Assembly: GCF_030271535.1 (NCBI RefSeq)
Contig: NZ_JASCXJ010000005.1
Span: 124,001-188,000 of the forward strand
Source: Nocardiopsis sp. ATB16-24
GTDB lineage: Bacteria; Actinomycetota; Actinomycetes; Streptosporangiales; Streptosporangiaceae
Direction of reading: 5' to 3'
DNA length: 64,000 nucleotides
The position numbers and the translations under genes were made by a program. Each line of letters starts with the position of its first letter. Position 1 is the first letter of the stretch. Below, piece by piece: positions 1 through 8,667 of the stretch. The notes beneath the pieces were generated by a model, which ran no database searches, was not told the origin of the DNA, and saw nothing but the letters and a program-made list of their open reading frames with translations.

Positions 1-2
1 CG

Positions 3-410
3 ACCTCGGCCACCACGTACTACTTCTCCAGCCTGGGTGACCTGCTCACCGCAGCCCTGACCAGCGTCATGGAGGAGGATTCCCAGCGAATGCGCTGTCT
101 CTCCTCCGGAGGCGATCGTCGGCGTGACCTCGCCGTCCTTCTCTCCGAAGTGGTCAAGGAGCCAGGCCGACTCCTGGCCGAGTACGAACTCTTCCTCCTT
201 GCCGCTCGCCGTCCGCACTTGCGCGAGGCCACCGACGGATGGCTGGCGGCGGTCAGGGCTTTCGCCCATCGCTACACCGACGACCCTGTTCGGGCCCGCG
301 TCGTCGCAGGAGCGATCGACGGGCTGCTCCTGCACAGCCTGCTGACCGACCAGAAGCCGAGCGCAGACGAGTTCGAGGGGTTCCTCAAGGATCTCCTTCC
401 AGACCCCTAG
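3..410 (+). CDS. TetR-family regulator, C-terminal part (5' end outside window)
   Basis: The frame is open from the first bases of the window, so the true start lies upstream. The visible part begins with a TTYYFSS stretch typical of the end of a TetR helix-turn-helix (T-x-Y-Y-F), followed by an all-helical ligand domain. It contains a YELFLLAARRPHL segment that closely resembles YELALLAARGMHL in the TetR protein at 7992-8567, so the two belong to one subfamily. The stop codon abuts the remnant of an IS630-type element on the other strand; the two stops share a CTAG. The target is unknown. It may be the left-hand regulator of the neighbouring biosynthetic cluster, but that is inference from position only. 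Confidence 0.8.
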   Translation, partial: TSATTYYFSSLGDLLTAALTSVMEEDSQRMRCLSSGGDRRRDLAVLLSEVVKEPGRLLAEYELFLLAARRPHLREATDGWLAAVRAFAHRYTDDPVRARVVAGAIDGLLLHSLLTDQKPSADEFEGFLKDLLPDP

Positions 411-1000
411 TGTCCTGAGTCTTTAATTCGTCGGCAGTACGGGGCGAGGGAGCCGAGGATCTCCTCGGCCGTCTTGCGCCACACGAACGGCCGGGGGTCC
501 TCGTTCCACGTCTGAATCAGGAACGGATGTCCTTCTCCAGAGCCTGCACCGACTTGTGCACCCCGCGCCGCAGCCGCTTGGAGGTCAGCTCGGCGAACCA
601 CCGCTCGACCCAGGTTCAACCAGGAAGCACTGGTCGGAGTGGAGTGTATGTGGAACCTGGGGTGGGTCAGCAGCCACCGCTTGATCGCGGGGGTTTTGTG
701 GGTGGCGTGGTTGTCGCAGATCAGGTGCACCTCCAGACCTTCGGACACCTCGCGGTCGAGCTTGTTCGAGGACTTCCTGAACTCCTCGGCGCGGTGGCGG
801 CGGTGCAGCGGCCCGACCACCGTGCCCGTGGCCGCGCCCATGGCGGTTCTGGGTCGCGAGCACGGCTCTCCCACGGTCGGTCGGCCGCTGCGTGTTCGAG
901 TAGTGACGAGAGGCTTCTCTGGCCCCGGACCGCACCGGCCGATTACGTTCGGAAACCAAGACGATCCGACGGACGGGGCCACAGTCGCAGTCCAGCGGCC
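407..1000 (-). pseudogene. Degenerate IS630-type DDE transposase
   Basis: Read on the minus strand, this stretch gives IS630-family pieces: HRRHRAEEF, then VHLICDNHATHKTPAIKRWL (the second-Asp region), then a PTSASWLN block, and finally WNEDPRPFVWRKTAEEIL near 430-510. The pieces fall in two reading frames. The frame is lost just after SASWLN and regained before FLIQTWNEDP, and more fragments lie in a second frame around 800-1000. No intact N-terminal domain or clear terminal inverted repeats were found. The element is therefore a dead insertion between the TetR gene and the flavin reductase gene. It probably marks the left edge of the biosynthetic cluster. Confidence 0.8.
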
Positions 1001-1078
1001 ACGGCGCCGTACCGCAGATCACCGACCGGGGCGAGGCAGATCCCGCCCGTGGTTCCCAGGACGACTCAGGGAGCGCCC

Positions 1079-1600
1079 ATGCTGACCGAAGACGCGTTTC
1101 GAGATCTGATGGCCGGTGTCTGCGCCCCTGTCACGGTGGTGACGGCGATGGACAAAGGAATACCTCACGGCTCGACCGTCAGCTCTTTCAGTTCTCTCTC
1201 ACTTCGGCCACCGATGGTCACCACGGCGCTGGGCCGTGAATCCCGGCTTCTCGAATGGATTCTGAGGACGCGCCGCTTCGGAGTCAATGTTCTGGGAGCC
1301 GGGGACGCGGAGGTCGCCCGGGTATTCGTCGGAAGACGGGAGGAGCGCTTCCTCCGCACCCCGTGGCACTCCGACCACGGGCTCCCGCGCCTGAACGGCG
1401 TCGCGGGATGGGCCGTGTGCGAACTCGAACGCGCGGTCCCCGGCGGCGACCACGTCCTGCTCATGGGGTTGGTGGTGCATGCAGGCAGCACCGGCGCCGC
1501 CCCGCTGGTCTACGGCAACCGGGAATTCGGAACCCACTCCGAGTACGCCCGCATGCCGCGTGTCCTCACCGACCACATCTCGGCCTTCACGCGCCGCTGA
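1079..1600 (+). CDS. Flavin reductase, HpaC/ActVB-like
   Basis: A 173-residue protein of the FMN-binding split-barrel flavin reductase family. The family supplies reduced FMN or FAD from NAD(P)H to a partner monooxygenase. The family signature GSTVSSFSSLSL is at residues 31-42, followed by RPPMV, and the conserved GDH is at 123-125. The start is the ATG at 1079, with a GGGAG-like ribosome site in front; the longer open frame upstream runs through the transposase remnant and is not coding. It is 26 bases from the acyl-CoA-dehydrogenase-fold monooxygenase at 1627, the usual pairing of reductase and oxygenase in a two-component system. Cofactor preference (FMN or FAD) cannot be read from the sequence. 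Confidence 0.88.
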   Translation: MLTEDAFRDLMAGVCAPVTVVTAMDKGIPHGSTVSSFSSLSLRPPMVTTALGRESRLLEWILRTRRFGVNVLGAGDAEVARVFVGRREERFLRTPWHSDHGLPRLNGVAGWAVCELERAVPGGDHVLLMGLVVHAGSTGAAPLVYGNREFGTHSEYARMPRVLTDHISAFTRR

Positions 1601-1626
1601 GGCGCTCGTCATCGATTGGGGCATAT

Positions 1627-2820
1627 ATGGACACCGAACAGCCGACTCCTGCTCCTTCCGCCACCCCGGTGGACCGGGCCCGAGCCCTGATCCCGGTTCT
1701 CCGGGCCAACGCGGCCCAGGGGGAGCGGGACCGTAGGCTCACGGACGAGGCAGCCAAGGCGCTCAATGAGGAGGGCATGTTCAAGCTTCTCCTCCCACGG
1801 CGTTACGGAGGGTACGAGACCTCTCTGCGGACCTTCCTCGACGTGACCTCGACGCTCTCGGAGGGTGACGGTGCGAGCGGGTGGCTGGCGGCGGTGTGCA
1901 ACTCCTGCACGTGGATGGCGAGCCTGTTCCCCGAGCGGGCCCGGGACGAGGTGTTCGGTTCCGGCGACAGCCCGATAGTCTCGGGCGTCGTCGCCCCGAC
2001 CTCGAAGACGCGCCGCGTCGATGGCGGTTTCGTCGTGACCGGGCGCTGGAACTACAACTCCGGGTCCTGGCACGCCGATTGGGCGGTGTTGGGCGTCCCG
2101 CTCACTGACGTCGAGGGTGAGGTGATCGACCAGGGTCTGGTCCTGATACCCGCCTCTGACTACACGATCGAGGACACGTGGTTCACCGCGGGCCTGCGCG
2201 CGACGGGCAGCAACACTCTCGTGGCGGAGGACGTCTTCGTGCCGGACCACCGTGTTCTCTCGGTCCCACCCTTGTTCGCCGGCACACACAAGGTCGAGGA
2301 GGGGGAGACATCCCTGTACCGATCGGCCTTCGCGCCTTTCGTCTCGACGGTGATCGTCGGGCCGCTGCTCGGCCTCGGCCGGGCCGCGTTGGAGACGGTC
2401 ACCAGCAGGGCCCAAGACAAGGCCATCGCCTTCACCTTCTTCGAGAAGCAGACCGATTCGGTGGCGTACCAGATCGCCGTGGCCGAGGCCGCTCTGCAGA
2501 TCGACACCGCCCACTTGCACGCCTACCGCGTGGCCGAAGCCGTCGACCGGGCCGCCTCTCAAGGGGGTTATCCGGACCTCCTCACTCGGGCACAGGTCCG
2601 CGCGGACCTCGGTCACGTCGTCGAGAACACGACGGCGGCGATCGACGGTCTCATGTACGTTCACGGCTCGGGGGGCTTCGCCGAAACCGATCCGCTCCAG
2701 CGTGTGTGGCGTGACGCCCACGTGGCCGCCCGGCACGCCGTGGTCCAACCGTCCATCGGAAAAGAGATCTATGGCAAGGCGCTGCTCGGCGTGGATGAGA
2801 GGATCTCACCGATGGTCTGA
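1627..2820 (+). CDS. Flavin-dependent monooxygenase with acyl-CoA dehydrogenase fold (group D)
   Basis: A 397-residue protein of the acyl-CoA-dehydrogenase-like group that contains HsaA, DszC and ActVA-ORF5 type oxygenases. N-terminal helices (RDRRLTDEAAKALNEEGMFKLL and the following PRRYGG) precede a middle barrel with the GRWNYNSGSWHADW block typical of these oxygenases. The C-terminal helical bundle contains GSGGFAETDPLQRVWRD, where dehydrogenases carry their GG(x)G...RDxR segment. Such enzymes use reduced flavin released by a partner reductase, here the gene just upstream, to hydroxylate aromatic, amine or carrier-bound substrates. The ATG at 1627 is preferred over longer frames because it follows the reductase stop closely. 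Its place next to an NRPS cluster suggests tailoring or precursor oxidation; the substrate is unknown. Confidence 0.82.
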   Translation: MDTEQPTPAPSATPVDRARALIPVLRANAAQGERDRRLTDEAAKALNEEGMFKLLLPRRYGGYETSLRTFLDVTSTLSEGDGASGWLAAVCNSCTWMASLFPERARDEVFGSGDSPIVSGVVAPTSKTRRVDGGFVVTGRWNYNSGSWHADWAVLGVPLTDVEGEVIDQGLVLIPASDYTIEDTWFTAGLRATGSNTLVAEDVFVPDHRVLSVPPLFAGTHKVEEGETSLYRSAFAPFVSTVIVGPLLGLGRAALETVTSRAQDKAIAFTFFEKQTDSVAYQIAVAEAALQIDTAHLHAYRVAEAVDRAASQGGYPDLLTRAQVRADLGHVVENTTAAIDGLMYVHGSGGFAETDPLQRVWRDAHVAARHAVVQPSIGKEIYGKALLGVDERISPMV

Positions 2821-2855
2821 GCGGCCCGTAACCCCTCCCCCCAAGGAACGAGGCA

Positions 2856-3254
2856 ATGATGTCCATCAGCAAATTCACCCCTGACGACGCGACGTGGATC
2901 CGGTTCGGTGACGCCGGGGTCTACATCGGCAACGTGCTGCACGAGAAGAACTCGACGTCGATGGGCGGGGGCTTCGCCTGCTTCCTGCCCCAGTCCGCCA
3001 TGACGTGGACCCCGAGCTATGACGAGGTCATCGTCGTGCAATCGGGGGAGTTCACGGTCGATTCCGAGTCCGGTAGCACCACCGCTGGTCCTGGTGAGCT
3101 GGTCTGGGTGAAGGCGAGCATCCCCGTGACCTTCCGGGCCGGCCGGGAGAAGACCTGGATCGCCTTCGCCACTCATCCGATCTGGGACTCCACTCCGGAG
3201 TCGAGGGCGCAGACCGCGGCCCTTCAGCCTGTGGACGGTCCGCCCTCGGACTGA
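2856..3254 (+). CDS. Small cupin-fold protein (EutQ-like)
   Basis: A 132-residue single cupin. The barrel can be followed from YDEVIVVQSGEFTVDSESG through AGPGELVWVKASIPVTF to WIAFATHPIW, which resembles EutQ-type cupins. The usual two-His metal motif (HxH...E...H) is not present, so it may be metal-free or bind a ligand rather than catalyse. It is the third gene of a unit with the flavin reductase and monooxygenase, 35 bases downstream of the latter, and ends just before a strong terminator. Tandem ATG codons lie at 2856 and 2859; the GAGG at about 2849 suits the second slightly better. A role in handling the oxygenase product is conceivable but unproven. Confidence 0.7.
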   Translation: MMSISKFTPDDATWIRFGDAGVYIGNVLHEKNSTSMGGGFACFLPQSAMTWTPSYDEVIVVQSGEFTVDSESGSTTAGPGELVWVKASIPVTFRAGREKTWIAFATHPIWDSTPESRAQTAALQPVDGPPSD

Positions 3255-3272
3255 CACGGCGCGGAACCGGGC

Positions 3273-3307
3273 GCGTGGAGGGTGGGGCCGGGCCCCACCC
3301 TCCACGC
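3273..3307. terminator. Strong hairpin between convergent genes
   Basis: A perfect 17-bp inverted repeat (arms 3273-3289 and 3291-3307) lies 18 bases after the cupin stop and about 190 bases before the end of the convergent SARP gene. No T-run follows, as is common in actinobacteria. It probably ends transcription of the flavin reductase operon. The rest of the 3255-3494 gap shows nothing recognisable. Confidence 0.75.
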
Positions 3308-3494
3308 CGTTCGGCGTGGGCCCGACCGCGGGACGGTCTCGGCTGTCGGCCCTGGGCATCCGAAACGGCCGGACCGGGCTCCGTTTCCGCCGTTTTCGGA
3401 GTGTGGTGGCAGGACACCGTGTAGACGTCGACACCGCTGTCGAGGGTCCTGCGTCCGTGCCGTCTCAGATGGACGCCACCGACATCCGCGGCCC

Positions 3495-6248
3495 TCAGGG
3501 CCGGCCGGTGCCGGAGCCCTCGCCGGTGAGGGAGGCGGGTCGCCGGTCGGCCCGCCCCTCCACCGGAACGTGTTCCGCCCGGGCCAGCCAGGTGTCGGCC
3601 TCCACCACACCGGAGGTGTAGGAGCGTTCGTCGGCGACCCGGCGCGCCCGCTCGTGGAAGTGGCGTGCGCGGGAGCGCTCGCCACGTGCGGCTGCGAGGC
3701 GACCGAGGCGGAACAGGGTCTCGACGACATCGATCCACAGGCCCAACTCCTCGGCGACCAACAAATCCTCTTCCAGGAGGTCGGTGACACCGAGGTGGTC
3801 GAGGTCGGTCTCCGCCGCCCGTGCCAGCGTCGCGTTCGCACGCAGCACCCCCCAACGATCCGTCAGGTGCCGGAAGATGTCGGCGCTGTGACGGGCATCG
3901 GTGCGGGCGGTGGACACGTCCCCATCGTCGAGGCGGTGCCCTGCGCGCTCCATCAGGGCCGCGGCCTCCACCCAGCGGTCGCCGACCTCCCTCGCCCGGG
4001 CCAGGGCCTCCTCGACGAGGGCACGTCCGGCCTCCCGGTCACCGCCGTGGTAGAGAACCGCTCCCGCGGACCAGAGCAGTCGAAGCGCCGCGTCCTCCGT
4101 GACGCCGTCCTTGTGCTGCGGGCGCCCCTCGAAGGCCGCGAGCCAGCTCTCGGCAACGCACCGTACAGGCGATGAGCCGCCGGGGAGCCGCAACGCGGCT
4201 TCGAACGAGCGCCGCGCCTCGGCCCCTCGGTTGCGCAGCCGCCAGTACCACGCCAAGGCGTTGACCAGTCGCAGCGCCGAATCGGCGTCCTTCCCACGGA
4301 TCGCCAATTCCAGCGCGTGGCGCAGGTTGACCGTCTCGGTGTCGAGCCATGCCAGGGCCTCGCGCTGCCGGGCGCCCCGCAGGAGCGGATCCCTGCGCTC
4401 GGCCTCCTGGACGTGGAAGGCGATGAACCTGCGGCGGGTCCCTTCCAGCTCCTCGGCCTCCGCCAGCCGCTCGACGCAGTACGCCGCGACAGACTCCAAC
4501 AGCCTGTACCGCTCGCCCTTGCGTACCACGAGCGAACGGTCGACCAAGCGGGACAGCACGTCGAGCACATCGATCAGGTCGTGCGCGTCGGCGCAGACGG
4601 CTCGGGCCCCTTCGAGTGTGCACCCGTCCCTGTTGACCGCCAGACGACGCAGAACCCTGCGTTCCCTGGCGCTCAACAGGTGCCAGCTCCAGTCGATCAT
4701 CGACCGCAGGGTCTGCTGGCGGACCGGGCGACCGCGTTCCGGCCCTGTCGGCAGGGCGAAGCGGTCGTCCAGGCCCGCGGCGATCTGCTTGGTCGTGAGG
4801 GCGCGTATCCGGGCCGTGACCAGTTCGACTGCCAGGGGTACACCGTCCAGACGGCGGCAGATGGCAGCGACGGCGGGGGCGTTCTCCACGGTCAGCGCGA
4901 AGCCGGGAGAGGCGGCCTGAGCCCGCTCGACGAAGAGCCGTACCGCACTGGAGGAGGCGATCATCCCTTCCGGGTCGTGGTCCTGCTCGGGGAGTGTGAG
5001 CGGCGCCAGTGGGAAGACGGTCTCTCCGGGGACGTTGAGCGCCTCCTGGGTGGTCACCACGATGCGGACCCCGTCAACGGTCAGTAGCTCTGTCACCAGG
5101 TCGGCGACCTGCGCCACCACGTGCTCGCAGTTGTCCAGGACGAGGAGGGTTCGCCGGCCCTCCAGGGCTCCGCAGAGCCATTCCAACAGGTCGAACGCAG
5201 AGTCCGCGACCCCCTCACAAAGGCCCAGCGCTGCAATGACCCGCTCGGCGAGGTCAGAGGCCGTCACACCGCGGTCCATCCCCGCCAGCTCCACGATCCA
5301 CGCGCCGTCGGGGAAGTCCTCGGCCAGCGACCGCGCGACGGCGATCGCCAGGCGGGTCTTGCCCACGCCCCCCGGGCCGGTCAGGGTCACCAGGCGGTCG
5401 CCGCGGGGCGCGGAGAGCACCTCGCGGACGTGCGAGCTCTCGGACTCGCGGCCGATGAGCGTGGTCGGAGGGCTGGGCAGGTTGTTCCTTGGACGGGCCG
5501 CAACGTGGGGAAGCACGGCCGACTCCGGCTCCTGGCGCAGGATCGAAGTGTACAGTCCGCTGATCGCCGGATCGGGCTCGACTCCCAGCTGATCGCGGAG
5601 CCTGGTACGCAGGTCATGGAAGGTCCGCAGGGCGTCCCCCTGCCTGCCGGCCCGGAACAGGGCCAGCATGTACAGGCCGTGCAGCCGTTCCCGTAGCGGG
5701 TGCTCCTCGACCACTTCTCGTAGTCCGGCGACTGCCTCGGCCCCCTCACCGGTCGCGATACGCGCCTCGGCCAGGCGTTCCGTCGCCTCGACCCTCAACT
5801 CCTCCAGTCGTACGGCCTCGGCGCGGACAAAAGCCGCGTCGGCGAAGTCGGAGAAGGCCGGTCCTCGCCACAGCCCCAACGCCCCCGCGAGCAGGCGACC
5901 GCGGGTGTCGGGGTCTTCGGTCCGGCTGGCCGCCTCGACGTCCCGGCGGAACCGGGCCGCGTCGAGTTCGCCGTCGTCGAGACGGATCCGGTAGCCGGCC
6001 GAGGAACGGAGGACACGTTCGGCCCCTAGGGCTCTGCGGAGCTGGGAGATCTTGGTCTGCAGGGTGTTCAGGGGCCGACCGGGTGGGTGCCCCTCCCACA
6101 GGTCCTCGATGAGCTGGTCGGCGGATACGGGGTGGCCGTGGTGCACCAACAGATTGGCCAGGATCGCCCGGACCTTCGTTTCGGTGATCGGGACCTGGCT
6201 TCCGTTGGAGTCCCACACGGTGAGCGAGCCGAGCACCCCAAAACGCAT
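3495..6248 (-). CDS. AfsR/SARP-family transcriptional activator with NB-ARC ATPase and TPR regions
   Basis: A 917-residue large SARP. Residues 1-95 form the OmpR-type winged helix (MRFGVLGSLTVW start, then TKVRAILANLLVHHG and a LRRALG recognition region). They are followed by a bacterial transcriptional activation domain to about 245. A P-loop ATPase follows, with GPGGVGKT near 288-297 and the LLVLDNCEH Walker B, and then helical repeats. Large SARPs of this build switch on antibiotic clusters. The start is the ATG at 6248, preceded by GCTGGGGAC. The 71-residue upstream extension of the frame is rejected because it runs into the divergent promoter region and the MFS gene. It is divergent from the MFS exporter at 6357 across a 108-bp gap that holds 11-bp phased direct repeats, the spacing SARPs recognise. 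It is probably the cluster's pathway-specific activator. Confidence 0.9.
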   Translation of the reverse strand: MRFGVLGSLTVWDSNGSQVPITETKVRAILANLLVHHGHPVSADQLIEDLWEGHPPGRPLNTLQTKISQLRRALGAERVLRSSAGYRIRLDDGELDAARFRRDVEAASRTEDPDTRGRLLAGALGLWRGPAFSDFADAAFVRAEAVRLEELRVEATERLAEARIATGEGAEAVAGLREVVEEHPLRERLHGLYMLALFRAGRQGDALRTFHDLRTRLRDQLGVEPDPAISGLYTSILRQEPESAVLPHVAARPRNNLPSPPTTLIGRESESSHVREVLSAPRGDRLVTLTGPGGVGKTRLAIAVARSLAEDFPDGAWIVELAGMDRGVTASDLAERVIAALGLCEGVADSAFDLLEWLCGALEGRRTLLVLDNCEHVVAQVADLVTELLTVDGVRIVVTTQEALNVPGETVFPLAPLTLPEQDHDPEGMIASSSAVRLFVERAQAASPGFALTVENAPAVAAICRRLDGVPLAVELVTARIRALTTKQIAAGLDDRFALPTGPERGRPVRQQTLRSMIDWSWHLLSARERRVLRRLAVNRDGCTLEGARAVCADAHDLIDVLDVLSRLVDRSLVVRKGERYRLLESVAAYCVERLAEAEELEGTRRRFIAFHVQEAERRDPLLRGARQREALAWLDTETVNLRHALELAIRGKDADSALRLVNALAWYWRLRNRGAEARRSFEAALRLPGGSSPVRCVAESWLAAFEGRPQHKDGVTEDAALRLLWSAGAVLYHGGDREAGRALVEEALARAREVGDRWVEAAALMERAGHRLDDGDVSTARTDARHSADIFRHLTDRWGVLRANATLARAAETDLDHLGVTDLLEEDLLVAEELGLWIDVVETLFRLGRLAAARGERSRARHFHERARRVADERSYTSGVVEADTWLARAEHVPVEGRADRRPASLTGEGSGTGRP

Positions 6249-6280
6249 GTCCCCAGCATACAAGTCAGCGCCCCGGCTCT

Positions 6281-6311
6281 CGTGCGTGCGGCGTGCGTGC
6301 GGCGTGCGTGC
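6281..6311. promoter_or_regulatory. Three direct repeats with 11-bp period, candidate SARP operator
   Basis: The 9-mer CGTGCGTGC occurs at 6281, 6292 and 6303, exactly 11 bp apart, in the gap between the divergent SARP and MFS genes. SARP proteins are known to bind heptameric direct repeats with 11-bp spacing, so this is a plausible site for the adjacent regulator. No DNA-binding evidence is available here. Confidence 0.55.
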
Positions 6312-6356
6312 TCTGTCCAAAGCTGGAGCCGTTCCGATGATGAAAGGAGTCGTGAC

Positions 6357-7937
6357 ATGACTCGCCCGAGCAATGGCAGGGCAGGCCCGGCGGAGTGGGC
6401 GGGCCTGGCCGTCCTCGCCCTGCCGACCGTCCTCCTGGGGCTGGACCTCACCGTGCTGCACCTGGCCCTACCCTCACTGGCCGCGGACCTGCGGCCCAGT
6501 GCCACCCAGGAGCTGTGGATCGTGGACGCCTACGGCTTCCTGATCGCCGGCTTCCTCATCACCATGGGAACGCTCGGGGACCGGATCGGGCGACGGCGGC
6601 TTTTGATGATCGGCGGTGTCGCCTTCGTCGTCGCCTCGCTCGCGGCCGCCTACGCGCCCACACCCGAGGTGCTGATCGCCTCCCGAGCCGCGTTGGGTGT
6701 GGCCGGAGCAACGCTGATGCCCTCCACGCTGGCGCTGATCAGCAACATGTTCCACGACGCACGGCAGCGTGCGCTCGCCATCGGTCTGTGGGCCACGTTC
6801 TTCGCCGGCGGTATGGCGGCCGGTCCACTGGTCGGCGGCGTGTTGCTGCAGCACTTCTGGTGGGGTGCGGCGTTCCTGCTCGCGGTCCCGATGATCGGTG
6901 TCATGCTCGTTCTGGCGCCGTTGCTGCTGCCCGAGTACCGCGCCCCACAGAGCGGCCGTTTCGACTTGCCGAGCGTGTTCCTGTCGCTGGCTGCCATCCT
7001 GCCGGTCGTTTACGCGCTCAAGGAGTTCGCCAAGACGGGACCGGGCGCCGGTGTGTTCGCCGCCACAGCGGTCGGTGTGGTCTTCCTTGTCGTTTTCGTG
7101 CGGCGCCAGCTCGTCCTCGACAGCCCTCTGCTCGATGTGACCCTGTTCGCAAACCGCGCTTTCAGCGTCGCCCTGGGGATGATGCTCATCGGTCTGGTGG
7201 GTGTCGGCGGGACCATGTTCTTGACCACGCAGTACCTGCAGCTGATCGAACAGCTCTCGCCTCTGGTCGCCGGCCTGTGGTTCGGTCCGCCCGCGTTGAT
7301 GATGATGCTCTCCTCGATTCTGGCGCCGGTCCTGACCCGGTGGATCCGCCCCGGATACGTGGTGGCGGGGGTGCTGGCGTTGTCGTCCGTGGGCTATGTG
7401 CTGATGGGCCTGGTGGGGATGTCCGGCGGGCTGTTCCTGGTGATCACCGCCTTCTCCTTGGTCTATCTGGGGCTCGGCGCGATCGCGGCGCTGGGTACCG
7501 ACCTGGTGGTGGGGGCCGCGCCGCAGGAGAAGGCCGGTTCGGCCTCGGCGATGTCGGAGACCGTGCAGGAACTCGGCTTGGCGGTCGGCATCGCCGTGGT
7601 GGGAAGTCTGTCCGCCGCCGTCTACACCGGCAGGATGCGGGAGGAGGCGCTCACCGACCTTCCGGACGACACGGCGCGGATCGTGGAGAACAGCCTGTCC
7701 GGGGCTTCCTCCGTCGCCGGAGAGATTCCCGAGCGGGTGTTGGACCAGGCGAAGGAGGCGTTCATCGCGGGCCTGAACATCGCGGGGTGGACAGGTGCCG
7801 TGGTCATCCTCGCCTTGGCCGTGACGACCGCGATGATGCTTCGGCACATCGGTGTGGCGGAGGCCGAAGAATCCGGAGACGAAACGGTGGGGAAAGACGG
7901 GATCCGGTCAGACCCCGTCGACGACTCTGCGAGATGA
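6357..7937 (+). CDS. MFS drug exporter of the 14-TM DHA2 (EmrB/QacA) family
   Basis: A 526-residue integral membrane proton antiporter. Motif A appears as GDRIGRRR after the second helix, and motif C as GPLVGG followed by FWWGAAFL in the fifth helix. The hydrophobic segments suggest about 14 helices, with an acidic cytoplasmic tail from about residue 490. The ATG at 6357 follows GAAAGGAG by seven bases; the longer upstream frame overlaps the SARP promoter and is rejected. It is followed by a TetR gene after a structured 54-base gap. It most likely exports the cluster product or gives self-resistance. Control could come from the SARP repeats upstream and the TetR downstream. Confidence 0.9.
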   Translation: MTRPSNGRAGPAEWAGLAVLALPTVLLGLDLTVLHLALPSLAADLRPSATQELWIVDAYGFLIAGFLITMGTLGDRIGRRRLLMIGGVAFVVASLAAAYAPTPEVLIASRAALGVAGATLMPSTLALISNMFHDARQRALAIGLWATFFAGGMAAGPLVGGVLLQHFWWGAAFLLAVPMIGVMLVLAPLLLPEYRAPQSGRFDLPSVFLSLAAILPVVYALKEFAKTGPGAGVFAATAVGVVFLVVFVRRQLVLDSPLLDVTLFANRAFSVALGMMLIGLVGVGGTMFLTTQYLQLIEQLSPLVAGLWFGPPALMMMLSSILAPVLTRWIRPGYVVAGVLALSSVGYVLMGLVGMSGGLFLVITAFSLVYLGLGAIAALGTDLVVGAAPQEKAGSASAMSETVQELGLAVGIAVVGSLSAAVYTGRMREEALTDLPDDTARIVENSLSGASSVAGEIPERVLDQAKEAFIAGLNIAGWTGAVVILALAVTTAMMLRHIGVAEAEESGDETVGKDGIRSDPVDDSAR

Positions 7938-7974
7938 GGGACCGGACTCTTTTCCCGGTCCCGACCCGGGAAAA
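7938..7974 (+). promoter_or_regulatory. Two overlapping, mutually exclusive hairpins between MFS and TetR genes
   Basis: Arms 7938-7945 and 7955-7962 (8 bp) form one hairpin. Arms 7950-7958 and 7966-7974 (9 bp, TTTTCCCGG with CCGGGAAAA) form another. The shared 7955-7958 segment means only one can form at a time. This is the geometry of an attenuator, but a simple intercistronic terminator is also possible. Confidence 0.4.
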
Positions 7975-7991
7975 GGCCATGGGAGGCGGTC

Positions 7992-8567
7992 ATGACGAGA
8001 GACTCCGTGAACCGGGAGGATGGTCGGTGCTCTCGGGGGGTCAAGCGCAGGGCGGCCCTGCTCTCGGCGGCCCTGAGGGTGGCGGAGAACTCGGGGGTGG
8101 CCGAGGTCGGGCTGCGTTCCGTCGCCAGGGAGAGCAGTGCCGCCCCCTCCCTGGTGGGGTACCACTTCTCCGACCGGGCCGTGCTCTTGGACTCCCTGTC
8201 GCGCTATACGGCGGCCCAGTTCGAAGCCAGGGTCAGTGAGGTCACGGCGGGGGTGGCGGACCGTCTGGAGATGTTGGCGGCGGTGATCGCGGACGCATCG
8301 GGCGCGAGCAGGCGTCGCGTCCTGGTGGAGTACGAACTGGCGCTGCTGGCTGCTCGGGGTATGCACCTGGTGGAACCGGACCTCGGTTGGCCGAGGCTTC
8401 TGGCCCGTACGGTGCGGGATATGACGGAGGAGCCCTTGGCCGTGATGCGGGCCACCGATGAGATCGAAGGGCTCCGGTTACGTGCGGTGATCGGATCGGA
8501 GAGGCTGCGGACGCGCGACGTCTTGGAGCGGATCGAGCAGATCCTGCTGCCGCACCAGGAGCTCTAG
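7992..8567 (+). CDS. TetR-family transcriptional regulator
   Basis: A 191-residue repressor-like protein. The N-terminal helix-turn-helix runs from KRRAALLSAALRVAENSG to PSLVGYHFSDRAVLL (residues about 18-60), followed by an all-helical ligand domain. The YELALLAARGMHLVEPDLGW segment matches the subfamily of the truncated TetR at the left end of the window. The ATG at 7992 has GGGAGGCGG in front. It lies directly behind the MFS exporter, the classical arrangement for a regulator that senses the exported compound. It is followed by two hairpins that separate it from the convergent amidase gene. Confidence 0.88.
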   Translation: MTRDSVNREDGRCSRGVKRRAALLSAALRVAENSGVAEVGLRSVARESSAAPSLVGYHFSDRAVLLDSLSRYTAAQFEARVSEVTAGVADRLEMLAAVIADASGASRRRVLVEYELALLAARGMHLVEPDLGWPRLLARTVRDMTEEPLAVMRATDEIEGLRLRAVIGSERLRTRDVLERIEQILLPHQEL

Positions 8568-8576
8568 GCGAGGACG

Positions 8577-8602
8577 GGCCCGCCACCGTCCGGTGGCGGG
8601 CC
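8577..8602. terminator. Hairpin terminator between TetR and amidase genes
   Basis: A perfect 12-bp inverted repeat (8577-8588 with 8591-8602) lies nine bases after the TetR stop. A second palindrome (8608-8616 with 8618-8626) follows within six bases. The pair sits between convergent genes and can serve both directions. Confidence 0.8.
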
Positions 8603-8667
8603 GCAGACACCCCGTTGAACGGGGTGCCGTGTATCCTCCCTGCTCCCGGGGAGGTTCGGTGCGCTTT

